Assembly (NCBI GenBank): GCA_023213395.1
Contig: CM041465.1
Location: 192,455,741-192,519,740, forward strand
Length of the DNA stretch: 64,000 nt
Origin: Cycas panzhihuaensis
Lineage: Eukaryota; Cycadophyta
Reading direction: 5' to 3'
The stretch's first letter is position 1; every line of letters starts with the position of its first letter. Below are positions 46,855 to 57,640 of the stretch, one piece after another. The notes under the pieces are model-generated. The model saw only the letters and a program-made list of their open reading frames with translations, ran no database searches and had not been told where the DNA came from. The position numbers were made by a program, and so were the translations under genes.

Positions 46855-47835
46855 TCTTAGAGGACACCTGGATTGTTGATAGAAATGCAACTTGCAACAT
46901 GATTCAAAAAACAAAGTGGCTAAAAGATATCAAACAAATTGAAGGTGAAACTTTGACATTTGGAAATAATCACTTTAAAGCTCCAAAGCCATATGTTTTT
47001 TAATGCAACCACAAAGGACCAAGTTTGACATGAAATAATAGGTCACTTCAACTATCATAGTCTTAAATTGATGTATATATTAAACATGGTGCATGGTTTG
47101 CCCAAAATAGCTATTGACAAATGGTTACATGAAGTATGTATAATTAAAAAATAACACAAAGACAGGTTTAAAAAAGATAATGCTTGAAAAATTAATGACA
47201 GATTCAAACTTGTCCATCCTTATCTACGTGGTTTGACGAAGGCACATTCACTTGAAAGATCCTTAAAATTTATGACATTTCTTAATGATTTCTCAAGAAA
47301 GGTATGGGTGTACTATCTAAGAAACAAATTACAAGACTTTGAATTCTTTAAGGAGTTTAAACAAGAAATAGAAAATGAAGCAAACCGAAAAATTAAGATT
47401 CTCAGGCCAAACAAAGGGGAGTACACATGTAAAGAATTCAACCAATTATGTAAACAACAAGGCATCTAAAGATAGTTCTCTAGCACCCACACACCATGGT
47501 AGAAAGGAATTATTGAAATGATGGATAAAACCTTACTGGGAAAAGCTAAGGACTGCTTGAATTTAAGAGCCTTGTAGATTCCTTTTGGGGAGAAGCAATT
47601 AGGACTATGGGATATCTAATCAATAAAAGCTCCACAAACAATTAGGTACAAGAAATCATAGAAGGCTTAGACAGAACAAAAAGCCTACCGTTAGTTCCTT
47701 TTGGGGAGAATCAGTCAGGACTATGGGATATCTAATCAATAAAAGCTCCACAAATAATTAGGTACAAGAAATCAGAGAAGGCTTAGACAAATAAAAAGCC
47801 TACCATTAGAGCCTTCGAGTGTAATGCCTCCACGC
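46855..47835 (+). pseudogene. copia-3 protease and integrase relic
   Basis: The protease motif reads WIVDRNATCNM (46870 onward): the catalytic Asp is kept but Ser-Gly has become Arg-Asn. The GAG-pre part (NMVHGLPKIAIDKWLHEVCI) and integrase core (TFLNDFSRKVWVYYLRNK, then RPNKGEYTCKEF, where Asn replaces the second catalytic Asp) follow. A 116-bp tandem duplication (47581-47812) repeats the WGE...GLW/NQ..KAP stretch after the core. Confidence 0.8.
47581..47812. repeat. 116-bp tandem duplication in copia-3 integrase
   Basis: Two copies starting ccttttggggagaa at 47581 and 47697, both containing tctaatcaataaaagctcca. Confidence 0.9.
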
Positions 47836-48229
47836 ACATTCCTAAGGAAACAAAAAAAAAAAAAAAATCAAATGTATTTTTCTTAACCATAAACCAAAAA
47901 ATCATATGTATCTAGAGATGTCATCTTTCAGAAAGGTAACAAAGAATTCGACTTGAGTACACCCCAACCACAAGAAGATAAGGGTAAAGTAATCATGGAA
48001 CTACAAGTTATCCATCAAATGCTCCTTCAAATCCACAATCCTGCCAACATCAATTGTAAAATACTTTGACCAATGAAGATTTTGAAATCAGAGTAATAGA
48101 AACTAGAAAGTTGCTAAAATGGTAACTAAAAGCAACTATTGAGACACAACATCCTAAACATGTTGGGAAGCAACAATTGAAAATAGCAACTCCACCTCAA
48201 GTGAACTATGCTCCCATGGCCAATGTACT

Positions 48230-48660
48230 TAGTTCTAATGCCCCTTCCACTTTTGAAGAAGCAAGCCAAGAAGAAAAGTGAAAGCATACCATGGTTAAAG
48301 AAATTCAGTCCATTAAAAAGAATGGCACCTAGTACTTAGTCAAATTACCCAAGGGTAAAGAGGACATTGGATGCAAATGGGTCTATAAAACCAAGTTCAA
48401 GACCAACGAAACAAATGGAGAGGCATATAGATAGATTAGTAGACAAAGGGTTCAAACAAAAATGAGGCATAAATTTTTAGGAAACCTTTGCACTGGTGGC
48501 CAAAATGATTACCATCAAAGTGGTTTTAGTCTTAGATAACAAAATAGAGGTGTCTAAGAAATTTAGTCCATTAAAAAGAATGACACTTGGGGTTCAAACA
48601 AATTACCCAAGTGTAAAAATCCCATCGGGTGCAAATGAACCTACAAGACCAAAATAAACA
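48230..48660 (+). pseudogene. copia-3 RT N-terminal relic with duplication
   Basis: RT entry at about 48290-48500 (CKWVYKTKFK, then KGFKQK). About 255 bp later the same N-terminal stretch occurs again: tccattaaaaagaatg at 48309 and 48564, each followed by the GCKW region. The second copy runs directly into the purine tract, so the palm, YVDD and RNase H are gone. Confidence 0.75.
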
Positions 48661-48670
48661 TTAAGGGGGG

Positions 48671-48943
48671 TGTTAGACTTATTCACCTACATTGTATATC
48701 ATTATGTGCTTTATGCACTATGTTAAATATTATAACTTTACATTATAACATTGTAACTTAAATTGAGGGTTATGAACCCATTCCCTTTTGTGTGCATGTT
48801 GGACACTTGTCATACTTGTCCCACAGATAGTCAACAACTATTTTGCTAATGGCCTTCTCTTAATAGTGGGGACTGATTTAGAACATGTTAACCAAAATTA
48901 GAAGGCCATCCAAATCTTTTGCCTACCCTCTAGTTACAAAATC
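48671..48943 (+). repeat. copia-3 3' LTR, end uncertain
   Basis: Starts tgttagacttattcacc right after the purine tract. It diverges from the 5' copy after about 110 bp. Its last part resembles the copia-1 LTR in phrasing (ggacacttgtcatacttgtc). It probably ends, or is cut, where A2 begins. Confidence 0.6.
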
Positions 48944-50083
48944 TGTTGGAAAACACCACATATGCAAATAGGTACAATATCCTTTATGAACACAACAGAC
49001 TTGAAGAGAACACACACATGGGACAAACAGATTTGACGTGGGAGGGAACCCTTGCAGAAAAAACCCACCACAAACACACAAAGTAATCTTCAGTAAGAGC
49101 TTGGTGAACACGTCTTCAAGTTGATCTCCACTTAGACGAAACTCAACCCACATCTTTCCTTATCTGATCTGCTCTTGGATGTAATGGTGTTATGCCTCAT
49201 ATGCACATGATTCTTTGGAAATACTCTAACAGTCCCTACAACCATACAACTCTCTCTCACACCGACACTTTAATCCATAGAACTCAGCCATTTTCCTTCA
49301 CTAAACTAAGAGGTTGAACCACTTGAGCCATGTAAATCTCCTCTTCAAATTTCTGTTAAGGAATGCTAACATGATGTGAATCCCAACTATATGTAGCTGC
49401 CAAAGTAAGGAACAATCGGAACAAAAACAACATAGAGACTGGTACAAATGTCTCCTCATACCTGATTACTTCTTTTTGTTATCTCAAATGCAACTCTCCA
49501 TTGTGAATATTCTTTCACTAAAATCATTGGTGTCTACCACAAATTTGACTGGCATGCTAATCCTTGATCTTCAATCATCCTCTAAGTTTTCAATTGTTAA
49601 TGGAATACGGGTTGCAATCTGTGTCTCTTCTTGCAACAACTCTTCATCATCACTCCCACTAGGTCCTACTTCCATATCAAACATAATATTAGGTAGACAA
49701 ACCTCTACACTTGCTGAACCACAACTCAGAAAGGGAAGAAATGAAGGATAAAACCTATATTTAAATGACATTCAACATGATATGTCATTAACTCTTGAAC
49801 TTGACATCTAGACTAATCGCAATGCTCTTCCCCCTATAGATCACATTGTTTGTAAATTTTATTCATAAAACCCATACAAACACTCCAAATTATTGCAATC
49901 CTGCTGCTGCGATCCTCGTCTAAGATGTGTGCACTCCAATGCACCTCAATATCAAATGGAAGATTTCTGACTGGTCCAACATAACATGGAGAATATGCCA
50001 CGAACAACCTTAGCAAGAGCCTTGTTACATAGATGTCGCAACAACTTCTGCCACAAAACATGGCAGGTAAACTCTATCATAGC

Positions 50084-50365
50084 ACTATTCTTCACTTGCA
50101 ACCCAATCTTACGGGGTACATAGGACATCCAACTCTTGTTTCATACTATGACAAAAGCAGAATTGATTTTAAGGCTTCTCATCATAGACCTTTCCATTCA
50201 CACTTCAATTTTATCATATCTGCATCATGGTACTATTCTTCACTTGCAACCCAATCTTACAGGATACATAGGACATCCAACTCTTGTTTCATACTATGAC
50301 AAAGGCAGAATTGATTTTAAGGCTTCTCATCATGGACCTTTCCATTCACACTTCAATTTTATCAC
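50084..50365. repeat. 148-bp tandem duplication in A2
   Basis: Units start actattcttcacttgcaac at 50084 and 50232 and contain the block cctttccattcacacttca, which is single-copy in A1 (about 10861). The copies differ at only a few positions. Confidence 0.9.
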
Positions 50366-51342
50366 AAGTACACTATCAGTTCTACATCAGATTTGTTCAG
50401 ATATGCACACAAGTTGAACTAAGATCCAACAGGCAATAAACCCTCATGCTAATACCATTTCAATCACCCAAAGTTTAACGGTCCACCAACAAACTAATAA
50501 CCACTTATACAAATAGGGCACAAAATTGCAATTTTGAACCACTTCACCATACACACTTGATGTAACATAAATATCACCAATTAAGAGTGCAAACTAAACA
50601 CTCACTTTGCCACTAAATCATCACCATGTACATGTCACATAATGCCATCATACTCAAGACATAATAGAAAGAATACATGCCCACTAGCACACAACATGGC
50701 ACCACATCCAATGATACCAGAAAAGGTGATTTAATATATCTAAGGCTAAATATCAAATAAAAAGCCACTTAATATATTAATCAACTCCCAACTTTATGCA
50801 TGGACAACCTTTCTTAAATATATCAAAGTAATTTAAAAAATGGAAAAATGATATCATAAGGGCAACTTCATATAATGCGACTCGACAACTTGATTATTCA
50901 CAGTTGCACATTATTTCAAAGGATGGTTGAATATTACAATGGAGATTAATATATCAATTCAGGCAAATAAAAATTCATCTAGTTGAGGTGAATATATATA
51001 TATATATATATTAAACAGTAGCTAAAAAAATCAAACCACGATCAAATATATTCTCTTGCGACTTTATCAAATGCAAAATATAACGACGATTTCAAAATAA
51101 ATTCATAATGGCAATCTTCATATATTATCTCACACGACTGTATATAATGGCAAACATTGATGGATGGATGATTAAATCATCATGCAGGCGATTGAATTCT
51201 CAATCATAAGTATTTCCCACAGCAAAATCAACAACAAGCGATTTAAATAATCACATTCAATGGTGGTAGGCCACTATATGATACATTAGGTGATCAATAA
51301 TACAACAATTGAATATATATTATATACTATGCCTTTAATTAA

Positions 51343-51621
51343 TCAAACGAGCGAACAAAAATTATAGAGAATACCATAGTTTGGTGACCTACAACCTACG
51401 CACTTATGCAGCAATCTGAGAAACACTCCAGATCGATCTTTGCATCCTCTGATAATCTCACAATCACCACGACTCACGAGGATAGCTCCAACATCAACAA
51501 TGGCATCAAGGGCTGCAACAAGCTCATCAACGACTTGCAAACTCCATGGTTTCACTACAAACTTAGTGGCACTCTCAATAATTAGATCTGACACCTTCCG
51601 CATGGTCAAAACAGGCATCAA
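51343..51621 (-). CDS. Hypothetical ORF at A2 5' end, 92 codons
   Basis: Minus-strand frame just downstream of the presumed A2 5' LTR, the place where a gag gene would begin. It contains VVDELVAALDAIVDVGAILV and a Cys-rich end. No family is recognised and A1 has no matching frame at this place, so coding status is doubtful. Confidence 0.2.
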   Translation of the reverse strand: MMPVLTMRKVSDLIIESATKFVVKPWSLQVVDELVAALDAIVDVGAILVSRGDCEIIRGCKDRSGVFLRLLHKCVGCRSPNYGILYNFCSLV

Positions 51622-51789
51622 CGGTTGTCACATTTTTCCAAATCTATCATATTACAATACAATGAACTTTGATCTATATTTATAGATGAGTGTGTCGAAT
51701 ATACAATGACTTACATCTGTCAGCTCATTACATCGTAATAATATCAATATTTTCCGTACAATAATTCACCACATTAATGTTAGTCAGAA

Positions 51790-53270
51790 TGAAGATAATG
51801 TCACTCCAACAAAATCCAGTGGCAAAAGACTACCTATTTTTTGTAATTCCCTAATGATTTATCAAACTAGGCTAAACAATTCAAGGGGACTTGGATTAGG
51901 CCAAGTAATACTTTCAAGTTCTTGAGCATTCTCTATAGGTTTCAAGTCTATCTTAAAGACATGTGAGAATGTCTAATCAACAAGGTGGAAAAAAAAGCTT
52001 AACATGTTGAACTCCAAACCCTTGTCTCTTGTCGAGAGATACAAGGCTTGCACCAAAGTGCTAGTTACCATGCATGTCTATAATGCTACTTGCAATAGGT
52101 GCATTAAACTACTCAAAACTATATACGTGGTCCCTCGATAAAAATAGGAAGGGTTCAATACAATGAAATAGGCTATGTTATTAAGAAAAAACCAAGGTGG
52201 GGTTAAGAATTATTGACAATAAGAAGCAAGGACTTGTGTTATGTGCCATACGAATAGTCAATGCCAAAGAGGGTGATAAAGCCTGGAAAATTTGATCATA
52301 CATAACCTTGGTTGGGTCTTACTCCAAGATCAACACCCTAATCTCTCTCTGCCACCATTAAGGTGGCCTATTCTTGTTTAGTTAAGAGCATATGAATTAG
52401 GACGCCTAGAAGAATTTCTTGAATTGGTTGGGGGATGAAGATAGAAGGGTTCTCTCTACTGGGGAACACTTCATTTGATGATTGCCCCTACTTCATTAGG
52501 ATGGCTATTGCTTGCATCAAAATCCCTAATGTAAAGTAAAAATGCTCAACAATAGAGGTCCCAAGTTGGTCAAACAACTATTTGATTAGGCAAGAGGGAG
52601 GTGGCAATCATTGACTAATATCAAATAAGAGTTCTACACCAAAGGTTTAAAAAAGTTTATCTTAAAGGGAATCTAGAGTTGCTTTCTTGCACCATAGATA
52701 AAGTCTAGATACAAGTGCTTAGAGTAAATGGTGGAAGGGCGTAGAATTGCTCCAAATCTTTTTTAAACTTGTCCCCCTCCCATTTACGTAAGTCCCTCTC
52801 CCTTCCTTTGTAAGTAATTAGAATGCTTTAATAAGACCTGAAAATGCAATAATAGTGAGGGAGCTTGGAGTAGAAGATTTGAAAGGTTGCAGCAAGCCGC
52901 TCTTGGACCCAAAAAGGCCTTCTTTGTTGGGTTTTCAATTCATATTTGGATGACTATGAAATCCTAGGTGAACCAATTTAAGCACGTTGACCTAACTTAT
53001 CCCATAAGAGGGCAATTAGAAACTTACGCATTTGTTTTGCTATTGTTTGTAAACCAGGTCTACTTCGTCATGGATGCATGTGTCTAATAAGCTTGTCATC
53101 TCAAGGTTTTTGGATGGAATGTTGCACTTCTAGGGGATAATAAATCATTCTCCCAGACTTTCACTCTTGTTTGGGACATTCTCACGGTGAGGGTACCATA
53201 ATGCATATGGAAACATAGATATGCTTCTTTTGGCGCTCAAACTCCTTTAATTATTTTTTTTTATTGATAT
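51790..53270 (+). pseudogene. LINE ORF2 relic, end of RT and C-terminal region
   Basis: Continues the LINE after the copia-3/A2 insertions. TFKFLSILYRFQVYLKDM corresponds to the 'FLGIPLG' step, then RWKKKLNMLNSKPLSLVERY, then VGLRIIDNKKQGLVL (the 'GGLGI' step). EFYTKGLKKFILKGIWSCFL-like text follows, and near the end VWDILTVRVP.CIWKHRYA, the usual C-terminal 'WD...IWK.RN' zf-RVT surroundings. Stops are frequent. This identifies the copia-3/A2 gap as an insertion into one ancestral LINE. Confidence 0.7.
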
Positions 53271-53274
53271 AACG

Positions 53275-53758
53275 CGGTCCATGGTATAGCTTGATTGTGC
53301 TCTACAGATTAGTATGCAGGCAGACAAGGTCCAAGTCGAACTCTCCCATCTCCTTGAGTTCATTGATCATTGGTGGTTAACACTATACACTGTGGGTCGG
53401 ATGGCCCCTTAAACAGGAAGCTCCCATCACAATCTGAGCTTCAGGCCAAAGCAGGAGCAGGCCACAGTGACAACAGTCCCTACCGAGTCATTCTCGGGGC
53501 AGATAACCCCTCTGGAAAGAGGGGTCCCCTCCACCACAGCCCCTTTCCAACACAAGCCGGAATCGACCTCAGTCCCAGCAGCAACAACAGTCAGCCATAG
53601 ATGAGCAATCCCACAGTCCACAACAAACTCAGCCAATTGAAGTAGGAGGATTGCCATGACAAAAGTGATAACAAGGGGCAGCCAAGCTCCTGCCTCATGA
53701 GTCTTTGCTATTCTCCATACATCTGCTTCTGCTGGATCTTCTATATTTTATATTATAG
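53275..53758 (+). other. GC-rich possible LINE tail
   Basis: Plus-strand frame with few stops: ISMQADKVQVELSHLLEFID, then a P/S/T/Q-rich stretch to about 53600, then an AT-rich end. It may be the ORF2 tail and 3' end of the LINE. It is much richer in GC and CpG than the rest of the LINE, so it could instead be intron sequence of the neighbouring host gene. I cannot decide. Confidence 0.35.
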
Positions 53759-53855
53759 CCCAAGAGAGCCGAGCTTTACGTTTTCTAATAATTTCAAGGA
53801 CCATTCTTTCCCTACACACACAGACATATCCAAGAATAGAGATAAAGGGAATTAC
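53759..53855 (-). other. Start of eIF2B-alpha intron 1
   Basis: On the minus strand the exon ends AAG and continues gtaattccc, a consensus plant 5' splice site (AAG|GTAAT). The intron start is AT- and CA-rich. No exon 2 sequence or splice acceptor was recognised on the minus strand anywhere to the left. Confidence 0.65.
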
Positions 53856-54236
53856 CTTAAGCGCATGGGAGGCATTGTTAAGATCAATTTCCAACTGCGT
53901 CATACTTGAGGCCCCGCTGCGTTGAATGACAGCGGTCAATGCCATTATGGCAGCCACTGCTTCGGCAAGATCAGGTTTCTTACGCCAGTAATTAAACTCA
54001 TCGATAACACTAAATGCCTTCACACTGCCATCGCATGGCGGGCTTCTGGTTTCGGCGCCTGGGTCACCGGCAGCCTCGGCCTGTGCAAGCCAATCCCATG
54101 TGACCGTCGCGGTTTGGCGACCTGCAGGACCCTCGTCGCACGCACAAGGATTATAACGAGAAGCATTCCCGCTGGGTTCGTCTCTGTTCAGACTCGGATG
54201 GTTGTCCACCACAAACGATGCTGACTTCCCCCACAT
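53856..54236 (-). CDS. EIF2B1: Translation initiation factor eIF2B alpha subunit, first coding exon
   Basis: 127 codons from ATG at 54236 to the splice donor at 53855/53856, ending in phase 0. eIF2B is the cytosolic nucleotide exchange factor that recharges eIF2 with GTP for translation start; the alpha subunit is regulatory and holds the decamer together. The start MWGKSASFVVD, then VTWDWLAQAEAA, and above all FSVIDEFNYWRKKPDLAEAV followed by AAIMALTAVIQRS and QLEIDLNNASHALK match the N-terminus of plant eIF2B alpha as I know it. An in-frame TAA directly precedes the ATG, so this is the first possible start. There are no stops. The remaining two thirds of the protein (Rossmann-like IF-2B domain) is absent from the window. 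It is a true gene with a very long intron, or a truncated copy; the splice donor argues against a processed copy. Confidence 0.88.
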
Positions 54237-54317
54237 TTAGTGTGGAGTCCTGCTTACTGCGATTCTATTTCTCCCACCTACGGACCGAACCTGAGCTCCT
54301 GAACTAACAGTCGCTAT

Positions 54318-54332
54318 TGTAGCTTATATGGT
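54318..54332 (-). promoter_or_regulatory. TATA-like box upstream of eIF2B alpha
   Basis: Minus strand reads accatataagctac about 90 bp before the ATG, allowing a 5' UTR of roughly 60 nt. The interval 54237-54310 is GC-rich and has no stop-free extension of the exon. Confidence 0.4.
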
Positions 54333-54339
54333 TCTAAAT

Positions 54340-55894
54340 TTTTTTGTATGTTCTTTTAAAGGTTGGTGGAAATATGAAACGATACGACTCTACATCACCA
54401 CCACCCAACCATGGTGCATGGATTACTACTTTCATAACTTCCTTTTCTTTATGGTTTCCTAGGGAAATGGACCACGAGTTTGTTGTGGCAATGTGAATAT
54501 GCAACACCATTTTAGAACATTACATGCACGTGCATGATGCTCAAGTAGAAAATGGCTATATTCTTCTTCTGCTTCTTGTTTAAAAATTAATTATTTAAAA
54601 ATAGTGTAAACATATAAAATTTGAGAGATATTAGTATAAGGAGTTTAGAAGTTGTAAGAAACACTAAATGGCAAGCATGATCCATATAAAACCATAAAGC
54701 AAAGCAAGTACTATGTGAAAAAATGGAAGAAACAAACACATAAGCATGTAAGAAGCACATAGGAATAAACCTACTAACATAAACAATATTTAATGTCTCA
54801 TAAAATTTTAACATTTGTAAGAGATGGGAAGAATGATTATTCCTCGATAATGAGACCATATCTTAGAGGCATGAATTATGTGAGGAAGTGGCAATTGTAG
54901 AGAACATGTGATTATTGTTATAATAAACCAAATGCTTACATTAAGAAGTAAGGAATTTAAAATGACGACTATCAATTTAAAAGCATGCTAGAATCCTAGG
55001 CATTAATACAAATAACAACTATTCACATCAAAAATTTTGGGTTACTGGTGAATATTATTCCTTGAATAGTATACAAGATGATGAGATAACCAAACGTGAA
55101 CAATTTAACCTTATTATACGTGGGAGATCAAAGACAATTTAAACCACTTAATGTATCAACAAACATAGTGATTACTCTCGATTGGAACTTCCAAACTCTA
55201 ATTACTTAAGCAAAGGCCTACTAGGTAGGTCTAGATAAAGGCCATGAGAAACTCATGCACCTTTGAGAAGAATAAGTTAATGTTCAAGAAACGAAGATAT
55301 AAAATCTACATCTCACTAACATCTTGTTATGATAATATAATTAAAGGAGAAATGCCATTAATGATTTTACATTACTAATTATTATAAACAATGATATAAA
55401 TGATTTAATTGCAATATATTATCATAGGTGATTAATGCCTTAATCCTATAGTGGATGGTATTTTGCACCTTCACTAAACATCTTCATATGGGGAGAATAT
55501 AAATGAAGAGATATTATAATGAGGATGTGTTGTATAAACTCTGGTGTATAACAAGGAACTACTATGGTGGTTAAGATATACTTGACCTACTTTTAAAAAA
55601 AAGGTGCAACATAGCATCCATTTAGGGTTACACAGTAATTCCATAGATAAATAAAAGAAGAAATACTTGAGTATTACCAAATATTAAAAGTTGGAAGCAA
55701 TACAATAATAATAAAGACACCAAATTATATCAAAAGAATGAGTACTAAAATGATAGCAAAAATATGTCATTACATAAAAATTGAATTAATAACAAATATG
55801 ATAACTTCTAACATAATGAAATAGTATCGAATAATGTGATATATCTCTTTTAATAAGACATCCATAAAATAGTAGAATATCTAAAATGACTATT
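54340..55894. other. No gene recognised
   Basis: AT-rich sequence upstream of the host gene. A minus-strand frame of 90 codons (54587-54859) is hydrophobic by composition only. No LTR ends were identified. Confidence 0.45.
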
Positions 55895-56171
55895 TGTAAG
55901 AAAATTCACCAAGATCAAAAATACAAACACACCAAATTTATCAAGTAGAATTGGTCTACCTTCAAACCTTTTCATTTATTCAAAATGATTGATGATAAGA
56001 TGTTATACAAATGTGTATAATTTGGGATCAATAATAGTCCATAAATGACCTATAACAACCTTAGCACTTGTCACCACATTTGGTGATAACCTATAACTCA
56101 CAAATTATTTTGAAGACTCACTGTTAACCACTAAGACTTGTAACTTAATAATGTAAACATTAATTTTAACA
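55895..56171 (-). repeat. copia-6 3' LTR, left end tentative
   Basis: On the minus strand a purine tract (aagagagag, 56172-56182) is followed by tgttaaaatta, the LTR start at 56171. The other end is placed at a TG at 55895 (tgtaagaaaa) by analogy with the other LTRs. No second copy is present. Confidence 0.5.
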
Positions 56172-56189
56172 CTCTCTCTTAATGTTTAC

Positions 56190-57640
56190 ATCATTGGCTT
56201 TGACATTAATATAAAATTTAAACTTGTCAAATTTGACTTTAGCTAAGGGTTTAGTGAAGATATTTATCAATTGCTCTTCAAGAGGCTTATACAAAAGTTT
56301 AATCTCTCCATTTTAGATCTATTCTTAAATGAAATAATAATACATCTCAATGTATCTAGTGTGAGCATGGAACACTAAATTCTTAAAAATCTTTAAGATA
56401 CTCGATTGCCACAATATAAAGTAGTTGTCTCATTCTAATGAACTCCCAAATCACCAAGGACCTTTCTCAACTAAATACCCTTATAAGTTATTGCAATTGT
56501 AGCTTTATACTCTAGTTTAGTAGCGACAATGAATTAGGCTACTTTTGCTAACTCTAAATAATAACAACAAAACATAAAGCGAACCAATACTCTAAAGTGG
56601 ACCTTACATTATTAGTACATCTAGCCCAATCAAAATCTAAATACCATTCTAGCCTAAAATTATAGGCTAAACTTTAATCCATGGTGTAGAGTTCTCTACA
56701 AATATTTAATGATCCTCTTTGTAGCTTCCTAATAACTACACTTTAGCTTTGTCATGAATCTTAATAGCATATTAACTATAAAAGATATATCAAACCTAGT
56801 TATAGTCAAATAAATCAAGCTACCAATTAATTGCCTATATATATGCCATCTATCCGGTCTCCACCATTTATAGTTGTCAATTTTGAATATGTGTCCAGGA
56901 GGGATTGGAGCAAGTTTATAGTCTTATTCTAAATTTCTTCCAAATCATCTACGCATACTTAGCTTGTAAAATCATGATTTTCTAGGCTTCTACCAAGCTT
57001 CTACTTCTAAAAAGTAGTCGAGTAGTCTAAGATCTATTATCTCAAAATTTCTCTTGAGATCATTCTTCAAGTTTTCAATCTTTGAAGTATTATCACCAAT
57101 TATTGTAAGATCATCCATATACAAAGCTGTAAAAATAACTAAATATTCACCTTCAACTTTGATATACAAGCTTAGATTAATTGTTAATCTCCCAAACTTA
57201 TTATTCAAAAATATTGATCAATATTAGAATACTAGGCTTTTAGAGCTTACTTTAAGACATATAAAATTTTCTTCAAGTGGCACATGAGATTTTTTCGGCC
57301 TTTTCCTATATATCTAAGTGGTTGCTCTAAATAGACTTTCTCCATAAGATCTCCATTCAAGAATGCACTATTAACATCAAGCTAGTGTAACTACCATTTG
57401 AATTAAGTAGTTATTACTAATATCGGTTTAATTATCATTATCTTTGCTACTAAAGAAAATGTCTCCTCATAGTTAATGTCTTTTGTTTACTTAAAACCCT
57501 TCATTATAAATCTAGTTGTGTATTTATCACTTGATTCATCTAATCTAAATTTGGTCTTATAGACCCATTTACATTTAATTACAAGTGTTTCAATCAACAA
57601 CGTCTTCTTTTGACATCAACAAATGCTCTTGCTTTATCTT
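56190..57640 (-). pseudogene. copia-6 reverse transcriptase and RNase H relic
   Basis: Minus strand, read right to left. RT entry at about 57560 (CKWVYKTKFRLDESSDKY) is followed by SAFLNGDLMEKVYLEQPLRY and the catalytic box YMDD at about 57110-57121, in the 72-codon open frame 56990-57208 (ALYMDDLTIIGDN). FEIIDLRLLDYFL comes next, then RNase H text ending in an IFTKPLS-like end at about 56280. YMDD is an accepted variant of YVDD. Stops abound. The upstream gag, protease and integrase are missing. Confidence 0.82.

Larger units (their letters stand above)
44362..48943 (+). mobile_element. Element copia-3: Ty1/copia relic with deleted RT
   Basis: 5' LTR at 44362-44561 is followed by a primer-binding-like tggtattaaag (44564-44574), a leader, gag, protease, integrase and the first part of RT. 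A purine tract (taagggggg, 48662-48670) and the 3' LTR from 48671 close it. The LTRs share attcacctacattg and tatgtgct but diverge afterwards. RT palm and RNase H are missing. The element sits in the LINE RT. Its 3' LTR runs to about 48943, where A2 begins. Confidence 0.75.
48944..51783 (-). mobile_element. Element A2: degraded relative of non-coding element A1
   Basis: The left end tgttggaaaacacc resembles the A1 LTR start, and ggaacccttgcagaaaaaac at about 49047-49066 corresponds to the A1 LTR block around aaacccttacgggt. Interior blocks match A1 at DNA level in the same order. On the right, gaactttgatctatatttat (51664-51683) matches the LTR TATA region of A1. LTR limits are uncertain and no primer-binding site is clear. 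It has no retrotransposon domain. On the minus strand, frames at 49571-49771 and 51343-51621 (66 and 92 codons) are open but unassigned. Confidence 0.7.
38110..53758 (+). mobile_element. LINE (L1-type) split by three LTR elements
   Basis: Consecutive LINE parts in the same orientation and correct order: ORF1 at 38110-38690, endonuclease and first half of RT at 42410-44361, then the end of RT and the C-terminal region at 51790-53270. The gaps are filled by B2 (38844-42127), copia-3 (44362-48943) and A2 (48944-51783). Without them the LINE would be about 5 kb. The YADD-containing part of RT is not found on either side of the copia-3/A2 gap, so some sequence was lost there. An AT-rich end (tatattttatattata, about 53743-53758) could be the 3' terminus. 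Confidence 0.7.

Noticed and set aside
53427-53657. 76-codon minus-strand frame as eIF2B alpha exon 2
   Set aside because: It does not resemble the expected continuation of the protein and has no recognisable splice acceptor in place.
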